The notes: generated from the letters alone by a model not told the origin. 64,000 bases of DNA from Thalassorhabdus alkalitolerans (GCF_042656585.1 NZ_JBHSPG010000022.1); one strand, 5' to 3'; positions 15,272 through 24,554 are shown, numbered from the stretch's first letter. Made by a program: numbers and translations.

Positions 15272-17238
15272 GTTTGTGTTCCCCCTTCTAAAAATTCATC
15301 TATTGCAAGTTCAAGCGCTTCTCTTGCTTCTTCAAGAGTCACTTCTTCAAGCTGTGTTGCGGCATTGGTCAGATGACCGCCTCCGCCCATTGCTTCCATG
15401 ATCACCTGAACATTGACATCACCTAAGGAGCGGGCACTTATACTGACTCTCTCATCCTCCCGCTTAGAAATGACGAAGGACGCTCGAACATTATTCATAG
15501 TTAGAAGTGTATCTGCAGCCTGTGCAATTAAAATCTGACCAAAGGTATCTTCTTCAGATGACTTGGCAATGGCCAGACCCTCCCGGTAAATATATGCCTG
15601 TTCAATAAGCTTAGAGCGCTTCACATATTTATCTATATCTTCCTTTAAAAGCTGCTGAACAAGTGTCGTATCCGCCCCGTTTGCTTTCAAGAAAGATGCT
15701 GCATCGAAAGTCCTTGACCCAGTCCTGATTGCAAAGCTTTTTGTATCGACAATAATTCCTGCCAGCAGAGAAGTTGCTTCCAAGGTATCCATTTCCAGCT
15801 TATTTGGCTGGTATTCAAGAAGCTCCGTGACGAGTTCTGAGGTAGAGGAAGCGTATGGCTCCATATACACAAGAACAGGGTCCTTTATAAACTCTTCCCC
15901 TCTTCTATGATGGTCAAGAACCACGACTCTTTCAACTGCTTCGACAATTCTCGGTTCAATGACCATAGATGGCTTGTGGGTATCCACGACAACGACCAGG
16001 GTATGGCGAGAAAGCTCATCCATTGCTTCCTCAGGAGTAATAAAATGAGCCCATAAATCCTCATGCTTTCCTACTTCCTCCATGAGTTTTTGGACGTCAG
16101 GATTAATATCCGAAGGATCAATTACAATATAGGCATCCTTATCGTTGACTTCTGCGATTTTCAAGACACCAATCGCCGCACCAATCGCATCCATGTCCGG
16201 ATTTTTATGACCCATAATAATAATTTGATCACTCTCAAGAACAAAATCTCTTAGCGCATGAGAGATAACCCGGGCTCTGACACGAGTACGCTTTTCCATC
16301 GCATTGGATTTTCCGCCGTAAAACCGTACCTTCCCGTTTTGTTCTTTGATCGCCACTTGGTCGCCGCCTCGTCCTAAGGCCAGGTCTAAACTGGATTGGG
16401 CAAGTGCTCCGATTTCACGAAGAGAAGATTCCCCTGTACCAATTCCAATACTTAACGTAATAGAGACTTTTTCCTTCCCTGTAAGCTCTCTGACCTCATC
16501 TAATATATCAAAGCGTGTCTCTTCCACTTCATGAAGCGCCCGCTGATTAAATACCGCGATATACCGATCAGAAGAAGTGCTTCTTAATAAAATTTCATGG
16601 CGGTTGGCCCAGCTATTCAAAGAAGACGTCACCTGACTCATTAATTTGCTGCGGATTTGATCTTCCATTCCCTGGGTTACCTCATCATAGTTATCAAGAT
16701 ATATTAACCCAATGACGGTTTGTTCCTCGCTGTATAAACTTCTTGTCCTTACTGTTTCAGTCATATCAAAGAAGTAGAGGAGACGTTCCTCGGGTCGCGA
16801 GTACACATGATAATGCCTGGTGCCTATATGGATTTGCTTTTCACTTTCTTTCTTTTTTATTAAGGGAATGAGCTCATCTGAAATCTCATCTAAAGATTCC
16901 CCGAGAAATTCATTTGGAAAATAAGACATCATATAAGGATTTAACCACTGAATGGCATAATCCGGATTATATAACACCATACCTATAGGCATTTCTGTGA
17001 CAGCTTCTTCACCAGCTTTGTTTACTCTGTGGCTCAATGTAGAAATGTATTCTTCCAGATCTTTTTCAAAAGCTTTTCGCGCTTGTACCGTGAAAAACAG
17101 CAAAAGACCCAGAAGAAAAAAGCCCAGCAAACCAAGCTCCCACTGGTAAAGGGTAAGCAGCCCTATAAACACTGTGGCTACCGTAAACAGTGCAATAATA
17201 TGATAGCCGTGCCACCGTTTCATCAAGAACTTAGGCAT
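15268..17238 (-). CDS. gdpP: Cyclic-di-AMP phosphodiesterase GdpP
   Basis: The 656-residue membrane enzyme degrades c-di-AMP to pApA. Order of parts: two N-terminal membrane helices (about residues 12-50), a PAS-like domain (AVTEMPIGMVLYNPDYAIQW), a degenerate GGDEF domain with no GGDEF motif (VIGLIYLDNYDEVTQ), a DHH domain (IMGHKNPDMDAIGAAIG, VVVDTHKPSM, DHHRRGEEFI) and a C-terminal DHHA1 domain with GGGGH. c-di-AMP controls potassium and osmolyte uptake and wall stability, so the enzyme is relevant to salt stress. It lies between yybS and rplI in a tight operon. Confidence 0.96.
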   Translation of the reverse strand: MPKFLMKRWHGYHIIALFTVATVFIGLLTLYQWELGLLGFFLLGLLLFFTVQARKAFEKDLEEYISTLSHRVNKAGEEAVTEMPIGMVLYNPDYAIQWLNPYMMSYFPNEFLGESLDEISDELIPLIKKKESEKQIHIGTRHYHVYSRPEERLLYFFDMTETVRTRSLYSEEQTVIGLIYLDNYDEVTQGMEDQIRSKLMSQVTSSLNSWANRHEILLRSTSSDRYIAVFNQRALHEVEETRFDILDEVRELTGKEKVSITLSIGIGTGESSLREIGALAQSSLDLALGRGGDQVAIKEQNGKVRFYGGKSNAMEKRTRVRARVISHALRDFVLESDQIIIMGHKNPDMDAIGAAIGVLKIAEVNDKDAYIVIDPSDINPDVQKLMEEVGKHEDLWAHFITPEEAMDELSRHTLVVVVDTHKPSMVIEPRIVEAVERVVVLDHHRRGEEFIKDPVLVYMEPYASSTSELVTELLEYQPNKLEMDTLEATSLLAGIIVDTKSFAIRTGSRTFDAASFLKANGADTTLVQQLLKEDIDKYVKRSKLIEQAYIYREGLAIAKSSEEDTFGQILIAQAADTLLTMNNVRASFVISKREDERVSISARSLGDVNVQVIMEAMGGGGHLTNAATQLEEVTLEEAREALELAIDEFLEGGTQT

Positions 17239-17249
17239 AAAGTCAACCC

Positions 17250-18191
17250 CTACTTCTTGTCAGTTTCAATCCTTTTTTTCAAGTTAAATCCTAAATCAAT
17301 TATACCTAAGATTCGAATGAGATAAAGGATAAAAGGCAGGAAGATTCCCACGATCACTAAAAGAATTGGTAAAGCCTTAGACATTGATTTAGCATGTGTA
17401 TAAGTAAACATCACAGTTATTCCTTGAATTGTCATGGCCAGCTCAAGAATAGGAAATATGTTAGCAACGACAATATACATGGATGTGCCTTCTTCAAGCC
17501 CAACAATTACCAGCACAGCCGCTACCAGATAATACCAAAGGAGCGAGCGAGGGAAATTCACCTCTCGAAAAGGAGGAAAAGGTTCAACTGGTTCTCTCAG
17601 CCTTCTTAAAATCACATGTGCAATCAACTGGGTAACAAGAGCGAACGTGATGCCAGTTAGAATCAATATAACCGGTATCAGATACTGGAGCTGATCAAGT
17701 GCCTCTCTCCAGACTGCCATTGCTTCTTCGTCCGTTTCCTGCCCCAACCCACCCAGCATATTTTCAGCAGTTTCCATAGACTGCCTCATCATTTCCTGGG
17801 AGGTTTGTACTACGTTTATATCAAAAAGGACAATGCTTCCGATGTAAAGAAGCAGCAAACCAAAAATATAAGCAAGACTTCCACCTACTAACACAGCCAG
17901 CGCCTCTTTTTTCCTGCGTATCATTTCCCCTACTATGATCCCGCCTGCACCAAAGAAAAAGGTGAAAGGAAAACCAAACAATCCAGAAATGATGAAAGAT
18001 AATAAGAAAGCTACTCCCCACATTACCAGTCCTGCTCCTACTCCATGTCTAACCACGTACACGATAAAGGGCAGGGGAAGAAACCATAAAACAATCATAT
18101 TAATAACCGGCACCCAAAGGGCCATCAGCATAAGAACAATAAAAAGTCCTGTAAGTAAAGCCCCTTCTGTCAGAGCCTTTGTTCTCTGCAT
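17250..18191 (-). CDS. yybS: YybS family (DUF2232) membrane protein
   Basis: A 313-residue polytopic membrane protein with about eight hydrophobic segments, beginning ALTEGALLTGLFIVLMLMAL. It matches the DUF2232/YybS family in length and always lies before gdpP in Bacillus relatives. The function is not established; homologous folds resemble S-components of vitamin transporters. GAGGTGAAACC precedes the ATG, and gdpP starts 11 bases after its stop. Confidence 0.88.
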   Translation of the reverse strand: MQRTKALTEGALLTGLFIVLMLMALWVPVINMIVLWFLPLPFIVYVVRHGVGAGLVMWGVAFLLSFIISGLFGFPFTFFFGAGGIIVGEMIRRKKEALAVLVGGSLAYIFGLLLLYIGSIVLFDINVVQTSQEMMRQSMETAENMLGGLGQETDEEAMAVWREALDQLQYLIPVILILTGITFALVTQLIAHVILRRLREPVEPFPPFREVNFPRSLLWYYLVAAVLVIVGLEEGTSMYIVVANIFPILELAMTIQGITVMFTYTHAKSMSKALPILLVIVGIFLPFILYLIRILGIIDLGFNLKKRIETDKK

Positions 18192-18450
18192 GGTTTCACC
18201 TCATTATGTTCTACAACTATACTTTGTTCATTATCATTACTGTTGAATAGTGTGTGAGATATTGGTAAATTCATTTGTCTATTTTATCCCATTCCAACCA
18301 AAAAAGAAAGGGAACAAGTAAAGGGAGAGCCAGTGCCTGGACCCTTTACCACGAAGACAACAGTGCAATATACCGTTTATGTACGGCTACAGGAACAGGA
18401 GGTAAATAGGAACGAGGCACTGCTCTCTTACACACTGCTGACAAAAGAAC

Positions 18451-18486
18451 AAAAAAAGCATAACAGACGTAAACCTGTTATGCTTT
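18451..18486 (-). terminator. Terminator of the rpsF-ssb-rpsR operon
   Basis: On the minus strand AAGCATAACAG and its complement form a hairpin followed by seven T residues, after rpsR. The rest of the 18192-18495 gap shows no gene. Confidence 0.88.
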
Positions 18487-18495
18487 CCACTAATA

Positions 18496-18723
18496 TTATT
18501 GCTCTTTTGCGTATGGTAGCAATGCAACTTGACGAGAGCGTTTGATTGCTTTAGTCAGTTGGCGTTGATACTTCGCGCAAGTTCCAGTTACTCGACGAGG
18601 AAGAATTTTCCCTCTTTCAGAGATGAACTTCTTCAAAAGATCAACATCTTTGTAGTCGATTTTTTCGATTTTGTTCACCGTGAAGTAACACACTTTTCTA
18701 CGCTTACCTCTGCGACGTGCCAT
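18496..18723 (-). CDS. rpsR: 30S ribosomal protein S18
   Basis: The 75-residue basic protein has the S18 signature (YFTVNKIEKIDYKDVDLL, then GKILPRRVTGTCAKYQRQL). It pairs with S6 on the platform of the 30S subunit. It is the third gene of the rpsF-ssb-rpsR operon. Confidence 0.97.
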   Translation of the reverse strand: MARRRGKRRKVCYFTVNKIEKIDYKDVDLLKKFISERGKILPRRVTGTCAKYQRQLTKAIKRSRQVALLPYAKEQ

Positions 18724-18791
18724 GTATTTCGCCTCCTTTAATTTAGGTTTTATTTATATATACTATTCTTTATCTCGTGGTGGGAGGGTTA

Positions 18792-19283
18792 CTAGAACGG
18801 TAAATCATCATCAGAAATATCGATGGGCTTTCCATCACTAGCAAACGGATCTTCATCAAGGTTCGAAGAGCCTTGTTTTCCTTGGCTTCCATAACCACCT
18901 TGAGCCGCGCCATACGACCCTTGTTGTCCGCCTCGAAAATCGTCACGTGCTCCTCCGGAAGCATTCTTAGGCTCTAAAAATTGCACATTCTCTGCTTGTA
19001 CTTCTACCACATTTACACGACGACCTTCATTGTTTTCAAAGCTTCTGCTTTGCAAACGACCATCAATGCCGACCATACTTCCTTTTTTTAAGTAGTTGGC
19101 GACGTTTTCTGCTTGTTTTCTCCACGTTACACAATTGAAGAAATCAGCATCCCGCTCTCCCTGCTGATTTGTAAACGGTCGATTTACAGCAATGCCAAAA
19201 TTGGTCACTGCTACGCCGTTTGGTGTATATCTCAATTCAGGGTCACGGGTGAGACGCCCGACCAACACTACACGATTGATCAT
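18792..19283 (-). CDS. ssb: Single-stranded DNA-binding protein
   Basis: The 163-residue protein has an N-terminal OB fold (MINRVVLVGRLTRDPELRYT to about 105), a Gly/Gln-rich flexible linker and the acidic tip DISDDDLPF that docks replication and repair partners. The start is the ATG at 19283 with GGGAGGGGATTCG before it. The seven extra codons upstream would lie in that ribosome site. Cotranscription with rpsF and rpsR is conserved in Firmicutes. Confidence 0.97.
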   Translation of the reverse strand: MINRVVLVGRLTRDPELRYTPNGVAVTNFGIAVNRPFTNQQGERDADFFNCVTWRKQAENVANYLKKGSMVGIDGRLQSRSFENNEGRRVNVVEVQAENVQFLEPKNASGGARDDFRGGQQGSYGAAQGGYGSQGKQGSSNLDEDPFASDGKPIDISDDDLPF

Positions 19284-19307
19284 CGAATCCCCTCCCGGTT
19301 CCATTCA

Positions 19308-19595
19308 TTAATCTTCGTCTTTAACTACTAAGTGACGGAGAATCTTGTCATCCATCTTTACAAGACGATCAAATTCATTAATCGCTTCAGTGTTAGAGTT
19401 AGCGTATACCACTACATAATAACCATCGCGATAATCATTGATCTCGTAAGCAAGACGGCGTTTTCCCATCTCGTCTACTTTCTCAATCTCTGCTCCATTG
19501 TTGGTAAGAACGTTGCTGTAACGGTCAATTGTTTCCTTTGTTCCGTTTTCATCAAGATCTGGAGCAATGATATAAAGAACTTCGTATTTGCGCAT
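19308..19595 (-). CDS. rpsF: 30S ribosomal protein S6
   Basis: The 95-residue protein begins MRKYEVLYIIAPDLDE and contains DEMGKRRLAYEI and the DGYYVVVYAN strand typical of S6. It binds 16S rRNA with S18. It is the first gene of the operon, with a strong AAGGAGGTGA site and a structured leader upstream. Confidence 0.97.
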   Translation of the reverse strand: MRKYEVLYIIAPDLDENGTKETIDRYSNVLTNNGAEIEKVDEMGKRRLAYEINDYRDGYYVVVYANSNTEAINEFDRLVKMDDKILRHLVVKDED

Positions 19596-19603
19596 AATGC
19601 GTC

Positions 19604-19645
19604 ACCTCCTTCTGGTCTTACGGCTCCGTATAGGAGCAAGGAGAA
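19604..19645 (-). promoter_or_regulatory. S6:S18-type autoregulatory leader of rpsF
   Basis: In the RNA sense CTCCTT pairs with AAGGAG of the ribosome site, and the inner hairpin GCTCC-TATAC-GGAGC leaves a one-sided loop holding GCCGTAAGACCAG. A CCG within such a loop is the known recognition feature of the S6:S18 leader in many bacteria. Binding would hide the rpsF ribosome site. Confidence 0.55.
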
Positions 19646-19679
19646 AAAACGGACAAATCGTTTTCACTCGCAATTAGCA

Positions 19680-19708
19680 ATTATAGCAGAGTCTTTCACC
19701 TTTGGCAA
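19680..19708 (-). promoter_or_regulatory. Promoter of rpsF-ssb-rpsR
   Basis: On the minus strand TTGCCA, a 17-base spacer ending in TGC and a perfect TATAAT form a sigma-A promoter with an extended -10. It lies immediately after the ychF stop. Confidence 0.75.
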
Positions 19709-19714
19709 TATCCC

Positions 19715-20815
19715 TTAGACGTTAAAACGGAAATGAATGACGTCACCGTCTTTAACAATATATTCTTTGCCCTCAAGCCTTACTTTTCCAGCCTCCTTGG
19801 CGGCTGCCATGGAGCCTCTTTCTACCAGGTCATCATAAGAAACGACTTCTGCCCTGATAAAGCCCCGCTCAAAGTCTGTATGAATCACTCCGGCTGCCTG
19901 AGGAGCCTTTGTGCCTTTACGGATCGTCCATGCTCGTACTTCCTGCTCTCCTGCCGTGAAATAGGTTTCCAGGCCAAGAAGCTGATAAGCTGCTTTAATG
20001 AGTTTGTCGAGGCCGGACTCTGAAATCCCAAGTTCCTGAAGAAATTCTTCCTTTTCTTCTCCGTCCAGCTCAGCAATCTCAGATTCTATCTTTGCACAAA
20101 CAGTAATTACTTCAGAGTTTTCTTTGGCTGCAAATTCCTTCACCTTTTGTAAATGTTCGTTATCCTCTTCGCTTAGAAGATCTTCTTCACTTACATTAGC
20201 GACATAAAGAACCGGCTTTTTCGTCAGAAGATGAAAACCGTGAACGAGCTTTTCTTCCTCTTCTGTAAGCTCGAGGCTGCGTGCCGGCATCTCTTGTTCA
20301 AACACTTCCTTAAGCTTCAATAGGACACTATACTCAGCCATCGCTTCTTTATCTTTTGACTTGGCCTGTTTTGCCACTTTTGTGAGTCGTTTTTCTACTG
20401 ACTCAAGGTCCGCTAAAATTAACTCAAGGTTAATGACCTCGATATCACTGATTGGATCTACTCTTCCGGAAACATGAGTGATATCACCATCTTCAAAGCA
20501 GCGGACAACGTGTGAAATAGCATCCACTTGGCGGATATGGGATAAGAACTGATTTCCAAGTCCCTCACCTTTACTGGCGCCTTCTACAATGCCTGCAATA
20601 TCCGTAAATTCAAAAGCTGTCGGAACAGTTTTTTTTGGCTTCACAAGCTCAGTCAGCTTTTGAAGTCGCTCGTCAGGGACCTCTACGATCCCCACATTTG
20701 GGTCAATGGTACAAAACGGGTAGTTTGCTGATTCTGCTCCTGCCTGGGTAATAGCATTAAATAAAGTGGACTTCCCTACATTTGGAAGACCTACTATCCC
20801 TGTTGTCAATGCCAT
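19715..20815 (-). CDS. ychF: Ribosome-binding ATPase YchF
   Basis: The 366-residue member of the Obg/YchF family starts MALTTGIVGLPNVGKSTLFN with the P-loop, has FTDIAGIVEGASKGEGLGN as G3 region, a helical coiled-coil insert (about residues 130-200) and a C-terminal TGS domain (YFTAGEQEVRAWTIRKGTKA). YchF prefers ATP over GTP, binds ribosomes and is linked to the oxidative stress response. Confidence 0.96.
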   Translation of the reverse strand: MALTTGIVGLPNVGKSTLFNAITQAGAESANYPFCTIDPNVGIVEVPDERLQKLTELVKPKKTVPTAFEFTDIAGIVEGASKGEGLGNQFLSHIRQVDAISHVVRCFEDGDITHVSGRVDPISDIEVINLELILADLESVEKRLTKVAKQAKSKDKEAMAEYSVLLKLKEVFEQEMPARSLELTEEEEKLVHGFHLLTKKPVLYVANVSEEDLLSEEDNEHLQKVKEFAAKENSEVITVCAKIESEIAELDGEEKEEFLQELGISESGLDKLIKAAYQLLGLETYFTAGEQEVRAWTIRKGTKAPQAAGVIHTDFERGFIRAEVVSYDDLVERGSMAAAKEAGKVRLEGKEYIVKDGDVIHFRFNV

Positions 20816-21374
20816 GAAACGTCACTTCCTTTTTTCTCATAAAAATATGGCCCTCATTTCAATTTACTGAGAGCGTAAAGCCGTTAATATATTTGACAAA
20901 AAGGCCTTAACCTTTTGTAAATCCAGTATTTTCACCTTTACAATTATAGAGAGATCAAGGGTAAAAAACAAGGTGGAGTTGCCAGTCATCGCAAAAGGAT
21001 GATTTTTTCTTTACATGAATAAGGTTATCCAAAAGATGTTTCTACCTGATGATCCCGCCGTCAGCCATTTTTGCTTACGAGGAAGCTGAAGCGCTGTCTG
21101 AGACATAGAAAACAATAAATACGTTTGGCGTGAAGATGGAACGCACGTTGCACTTCTGCCTCAGCACCTGCTTTTCCTCATGCGTATCAGGATTATTAAG
21201 AAAAGGGAGTATTAATTTTTACACACTAAAGAAATCAAACAAAACGCTTCCGACCCTCTTTTTTGGCATCGGAAGCGTTTTGTTATTCTTTGGCTTTGTT
21301 ACCATCTTTTTTAGATTTCCTTTTAAAACAGACCTTGCTCTATTAAAGCCCGTTATCACCCAGAGTCCTGAATA
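20816..21374. other. Gene-free stretch between yyzM and ychF
   Basis: Apart from the hairpin at 21238-21284 no supported gene is seen. Translations in all frames are broken and lack family features. A mechanosensitive channel gene found nearby in several relatives is not present and no remnant was recognised. The ychF promoter must lie at its left end. Confidence 0.5.
21238..21284. terminator. Terminator after yyzM
   Basis: A perfect 16-base inverted repeat, 21238-21253 with 21269-21284, surrounds a 15-base loop. On the minus strand the stem ends in GTTTTGTTTG. It serves the upstream minus-strand genes. Confidence 0.8.
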
Positions 21375-21578
21375 CTACTCTTGAGTTTCAGCCCGTTCGA
21401 TTATTTTTTTGATTTTTTTTCTGAACTCTCTTCTTGGCAGCATGACACTATGCCCACACCCCTGGCACTTAATTCGGATATCGGCTCCCATACGGATAAT
21501 TTTCCACTTGTTTTCTCCGCATGGATGAGGTTTCTTCATTTCCACTACATCGTTTAATTGAAAAGGCTGATCCGCCAA
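21375..21578 (-). CDS. yyzM: DUF951 (YyzM-like) small zinc-ribbon-like protein
   Basis: The 67-residue protein is started at TTG 21578 (read MADQPFQLNDVVEM), with GAGGTG six bases upstream. A GTG three codons earlier sits in the ribosome site. It contains KKPHPCG and IKCQGCGHSVMLPR, so two Cys-containing loops suggest a metal-binding fold. The DUF951 family is widespread next to spo0J/ychF in Firmicutes and has no assigned function. Confidence 0.85.
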   Translation of the reverse strand: MADQPFQLNDVVEMKKPHPCGENKWKIIRMGADIRIKCQGCGHSVMLPRREFRKKIKKIIERAETQE

Positions 21579-21746
21579 CTGATTCACCTCTTTCTACCTT
21601 CTTACTACACAGTTTCATATTTGCTTTTCCTATTAGTTTACACCTGATTTACAAAGATAGCGACTTTCATACCTTGTAAAAAAAGCAAATAGCCCTACCC
21701 TTGTGCTTTACACCTCTCTGATGCCCTTTGGTGGTTTTTTCCTCCT

Positions 21747-21760
21747 ATTACCCGGGAAAT
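21747..21760. promoter_or_regulatory. Noc-binding-site-like palindrome
   Basis: ATTACCCGGGAAAT matches the Noc-binding consensus ATTTCCCGGGAAAT at 13 of 14 bases. It is intergenic, downstream of the ykvI-like gene. Confidence 0.55.
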
Positions 21761-21797
21761 AGATTAGGTAGATAACAAGTACCTTTTGTCAATTCGA

Positions 21798-22817
21798 CTA
21801 CAGAGTGTTCTTGCCTTGTAAAAAAGGGTAAAGAAGGACAGCTCCCAGCAAATATAAATTGAGTAACCCATATAAAGGATATAGGAACGCTACAAGATTA
21901 GAAAATCCAATGCTCGTCATCGGAATCATCAACAAAAGAAACATAATCGACAGCACCCAGGCCGGCCATGGAAGCCAGCTTTTCACACGGCTCACTAACC
22001 CGAATATGCCACTCGCTGCTGTAGTAAAGATGGCCATCCAAAGAAGAAAAGCCATAAACAGCAGCATGCCGTACGGGTACGCATTTAATATGGCAAAAAG
22101 AGGAATTTCGTAAAGCATAATGTCGCTGGCAACTACAATTAATGATTGATTATAAAGGAAGGAGAGACCGCCAAGTATAAGACCGCTTCCTATGCTCGCT
22201 ATCCAGATTTCTCCTTCATGCTTTATTTTGTTGCCTACAGCTGAAAGCACAGCAACTAAGGGAAGAATATTTAACGCTGTAAAGGTAAAGGCTGCAGGCC
22301 AGTTTCTTTGGCCTGGTTCTTCAAAAAACAAAGCATTCCCGCTTTCCCATTGAAAGACCACTAACGTAAAAAGAAGGCTGGTAATCAAGATGGGAATTAT
22401 CAACGAATTTACGCTTGTTAACCCATTTACGTCCCATACAAACAATAATACTAGAAAGCTGCTGATAATAAGTACGCCCACCCAGTAAGGAATTTGGAAG
22501 GTTTGCATTGTGGCTCCGCCGCCTGCAACCATTACTCCGCTCGTTGTAAACAGGTACATGATAATCAATCCATCGTACAAAACCGTTACTTTCCGGCCCA
22601 TTAACTTGTGCAGCACACCAACATAATCAGAGGACCCGCTTTGATAACTAATGTGAAGGATAATGAGACAGCTAGCACTAAACATGACTGTAAATAAAAG
22701 AATAGCCAGTCCGCTTTCATGGCCGAAAAATTCCCATAATTCTCGTCCTGATGCATATCCTGCGCCGATCATCGTACCAATAATTAAGCACATCCATTTT
22801 AGTCCGCCACTTACCAT
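21798..22817 (-). CDS. YkvI-like membrane protein
   Basis: The 339-residue protein has about ten hydrophobic helices and the N-terminal motif IIGTMIGAGYASGRELWEFFG, which is characteristic of the YkvI family and related to the APC/GerAB transporter fold. It is probably a transporter; no substrate can be named. GGGAG precedes the ATG at 22817. It diverges from yyaC, with about 95 bases between the two starts holding both promoters. Confidence 0.8.
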   Translation of the reverse strand: MVSGGLKWMCLIIGTMIGAGYASGRELWEFFGHESGLAILLFTVMFSASCLIILHISYQSGSSDYVGVLHKLMGRKVTVLYDGLIIMYLFTTSGVMVAGGGATMQTFQIPYWVGVLIISSFLVLLFVWDVNGLTSVNSLIIPILITSLLFTLVVFQWESGNALFFEEPGQRNWPAAFTFTALNILPLVAVLSAVGNKIKHEGEIWIASIGSGLILGGLSFLYNQSLIVVASDIMLYEIPLFAILNAYPYGMLLFMAFLLWMAIFTTAASGIFGLVSRVKSWLPWPAWVLSIMFLLLMIPMTSIGFSNLVAFLYPLYGLLNLYLLGAVLLYPFLQGKNTL

Positions 22818-22913
22818 ATATCGCTCCCTAAATCAGACTTTTACTTTCTCGCTGAGTATAGAAAAAAGAAAGCGTCCCTATAATGGGACTAGTATGACAA
22901 AGGAGAGACAAAT

Positions 22914-23579
22914 ATGATTGGTAAAAAAATTCGTTTTGGCCAGCCACCCTATTCCTTTCAAGTCCATATTGATGATGAGCAAGCGGTAGAACAGCTGACT
23001 CGAAGCTTAACCTCTCAGTTAAAAGAGGTTCCGGCGCACAGAGACATTGTAATTGTCTGCATCGGCACAGACCGATCTACCGGCGACTCTCTTGGCCCTC
23101 TAGCGGGAACATTACTTTCTAAGAAAAGACGCCAGCGGCTTCATGTGTACGGTACACTGGCTGACCCGGTACACGCTCTTAACCTTGAGAGTGTTCTTGA
23201 ACAAATAGCTGTTACCCACGACTCACCTTTTATTATTGCTGTGGATGCCTGCTTGGGCCGCATGAAAAATGTGGGGAAAATAAATGTTGCGGAAGGTCCT
23301 GTTCATCCTGGTTCTGCTATGAAAAAGAAGCTCCCTGCTGTAGGTGACATGCACATTACCGCCATTGTAAATGTCAGCGGAATGATGGAATATTTTGTTC
23401 TGCAAAATACAAGGCTCCACACGGTAATGTCCATGGCCGAACATATTGCCGAAAGTTTGCGTAAAACGGACCTGCGTCTGCGTGATCGTACTGTTGAACC
23501 AGCTCCTGCTCCCACAAAAACTACAAAGAGCTTCTTTCCTTCCCCGTCCCTGGAAGTACAGCCTATTAGAAAATCATAA
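22914..23579 (+). CDS. yyaC: YyaC-type spore protein (DUF1256)
   Basis: The 221-residue protein carries GTDRSTGDSLGPLAGTLL, ADPVHALNLE, FIIAVDACLGR and GSAMKKKLPAVGDMHITAIVN, the core of the DUF1256 family related to the germination protease GPR. Members are made in sporulating cells, but their proteolytic role is inferred from similarity. AAAGGAG lies nine bases before the ATG. The gene runs against the replication fork, unlike its neighbours. The C-terminal 40 residues, rich in Pro and Lys, are not conserved. Confidence 0.9.
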   Translation: MIGKKIRFGQPPYSFQVHIDDEQAVEQLTRSLTSQLKEVPAHRDIVIVCIGTDRSTGDSLGPLAGTLLSKKRRQRLHVYGTLADPVHALNLESVLEQIAVTHDSPFIIAVDACLGRMKNVGKINVAEGPVHPGSAMKKKLPAVGDMHITAIVNVSGMMEYFVLQNTRLHTVMSMAEHIAESLRKTDLRLRDRTVEPAPAPTKTTKSFFPSPSLEVQPIRKS

Positions 23580-23612
23580 AAAAGATAAGAGGCAGGAGCC
23601 AAAGATTCAAAG

Positions 23613-23648
23613 AAAACCCGAACCACTGTAATAAATGGTTCGGGTTTT
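23613..23648. terminator. Bidirectional terminator after yyaC
   Basis: The perfect repeat AAAACCCGAACCA / TGGTTCGGGTTTT (13 bases per arm) lies between yyaC and the converging DUF554 gene. The rest of the gap to 23837 has only one doubtful 23-codon frame (23772-23701, minus). Confidence 0.88.
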
Positions 23649-23837
23649 CACTCTTTAGCCATTCACGAAGGCCCCGCGCGCCAGCAAACACCCTTTGCTT
23701 TTAAAACACAAGAGCGATACTGTTCAGGCTCCTTTCCTCCCATTCACGATGCTTTTCCATTGTCCTCAGCATATCCTCTGCCTCCTGGGATGGTGGTGAG
23801 CAGGATTTCTGTCTTTCCCTTTTTACAGAGCCACTTT

Positions 23838-24554
23838 CTAAAAGAGAAGATCAACATAATACACAATGGAGACTAACCCGCCCGTTACAAGAATGGCAGG
23901 AAGAAGGTTGGCAATCCTCATATCAAGGATTCCCGCAAGTTTTAAGCCAATGGCAAGAATCATAACTCCACCTGTGGCAGTCATTTCTACAATAAACATG
24001 TCCAACAGCTCACTGGGCAGCAGACGATCAATTTGTCCGGCAAGCAGAGCAATACTTCCTTGATAAAGGACAACCGGAACAAAGGAAAAAATAACTCCAA
24101 TGCCTAAAGTGGTGGTAAATAACAAAGCTGAAAAACCGTCTAAGAGAGCTTTTGTATACAATACGCTGTGGTCGTTTCTTAAGCCGCTGTCGAGTGCTCC
24201 TAATACAGCCATGGCTCCTACTACATAGATAAGGGTCGTGGTAACAAAGGCCTTTGCGATTTGTCCTTCTCCGTCTTTTGCACCGGTCTTTCGCTCCAGC
24301 CATTGTCCCAAGTGATTAAGGTGATCCTCTATCTGTAGTCTTTCTCCAATCCAGCCTCCGATCACCAGGCTTCCAATTACAATTAAAAACTGTTCGCTTT
24401 GCATCCCCATTTGAATTCCCAATACCATCACTGCCAAGGCGATGGCCTGCATGATCGTTGTTTTCACTCGTTCAGGAATCCGTTTAAAACACAGTCCCAG
24501 CAAAGAGCCAATAATAATAGCTAATCCATTTACAATAGTACCTAGTAGAATCAT
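23838..24554 (-). CDS. DUF554 membrane protein
   Basis: A 238-residue membrane protein beginning MILLGTIVNGLAIIIGSLLG, with LAVMVLGIQMGM, GGWIGERLQIE and a C-terminal LPAILVT, typical of the DUF554 family (E. coli YqgA type) with six to seven helices. It is probably a transporter or channel; function unknown. TAGGAG precedes the ATG. It follows the aminotransferase gene by 33 bases and probably shares its transcript. Confidence 0.88.
   Translation of the reverse strand: MILLGTIVNGLAIIIGSLLGLCFKRIPERVKTTIMQAIALAVMVLGIQMGMQSEQFLIVIGSLVIGGWIGERLQIEDHLNHLGQWLERKTGAKDGEGQIAKAFVTTTLIYVVGAMAVLGALDSGLRNDHSVLYTKALLDGFSALLFTTTLGIGVIFSFVPVVLYQGSIALLAGQIDRLLPSELLDMFIVEMTATGGVMILAIGLKLAGILDMRIANLLPAILVTGGLVSIVYYVDLLF

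Noticed and set aside
20816..21374. Possible remnant of a mechanosensitive channel gene
   Set aside because: Several relatives have one in this neighbourhood, but no recognisable channel motif appears in any frame.
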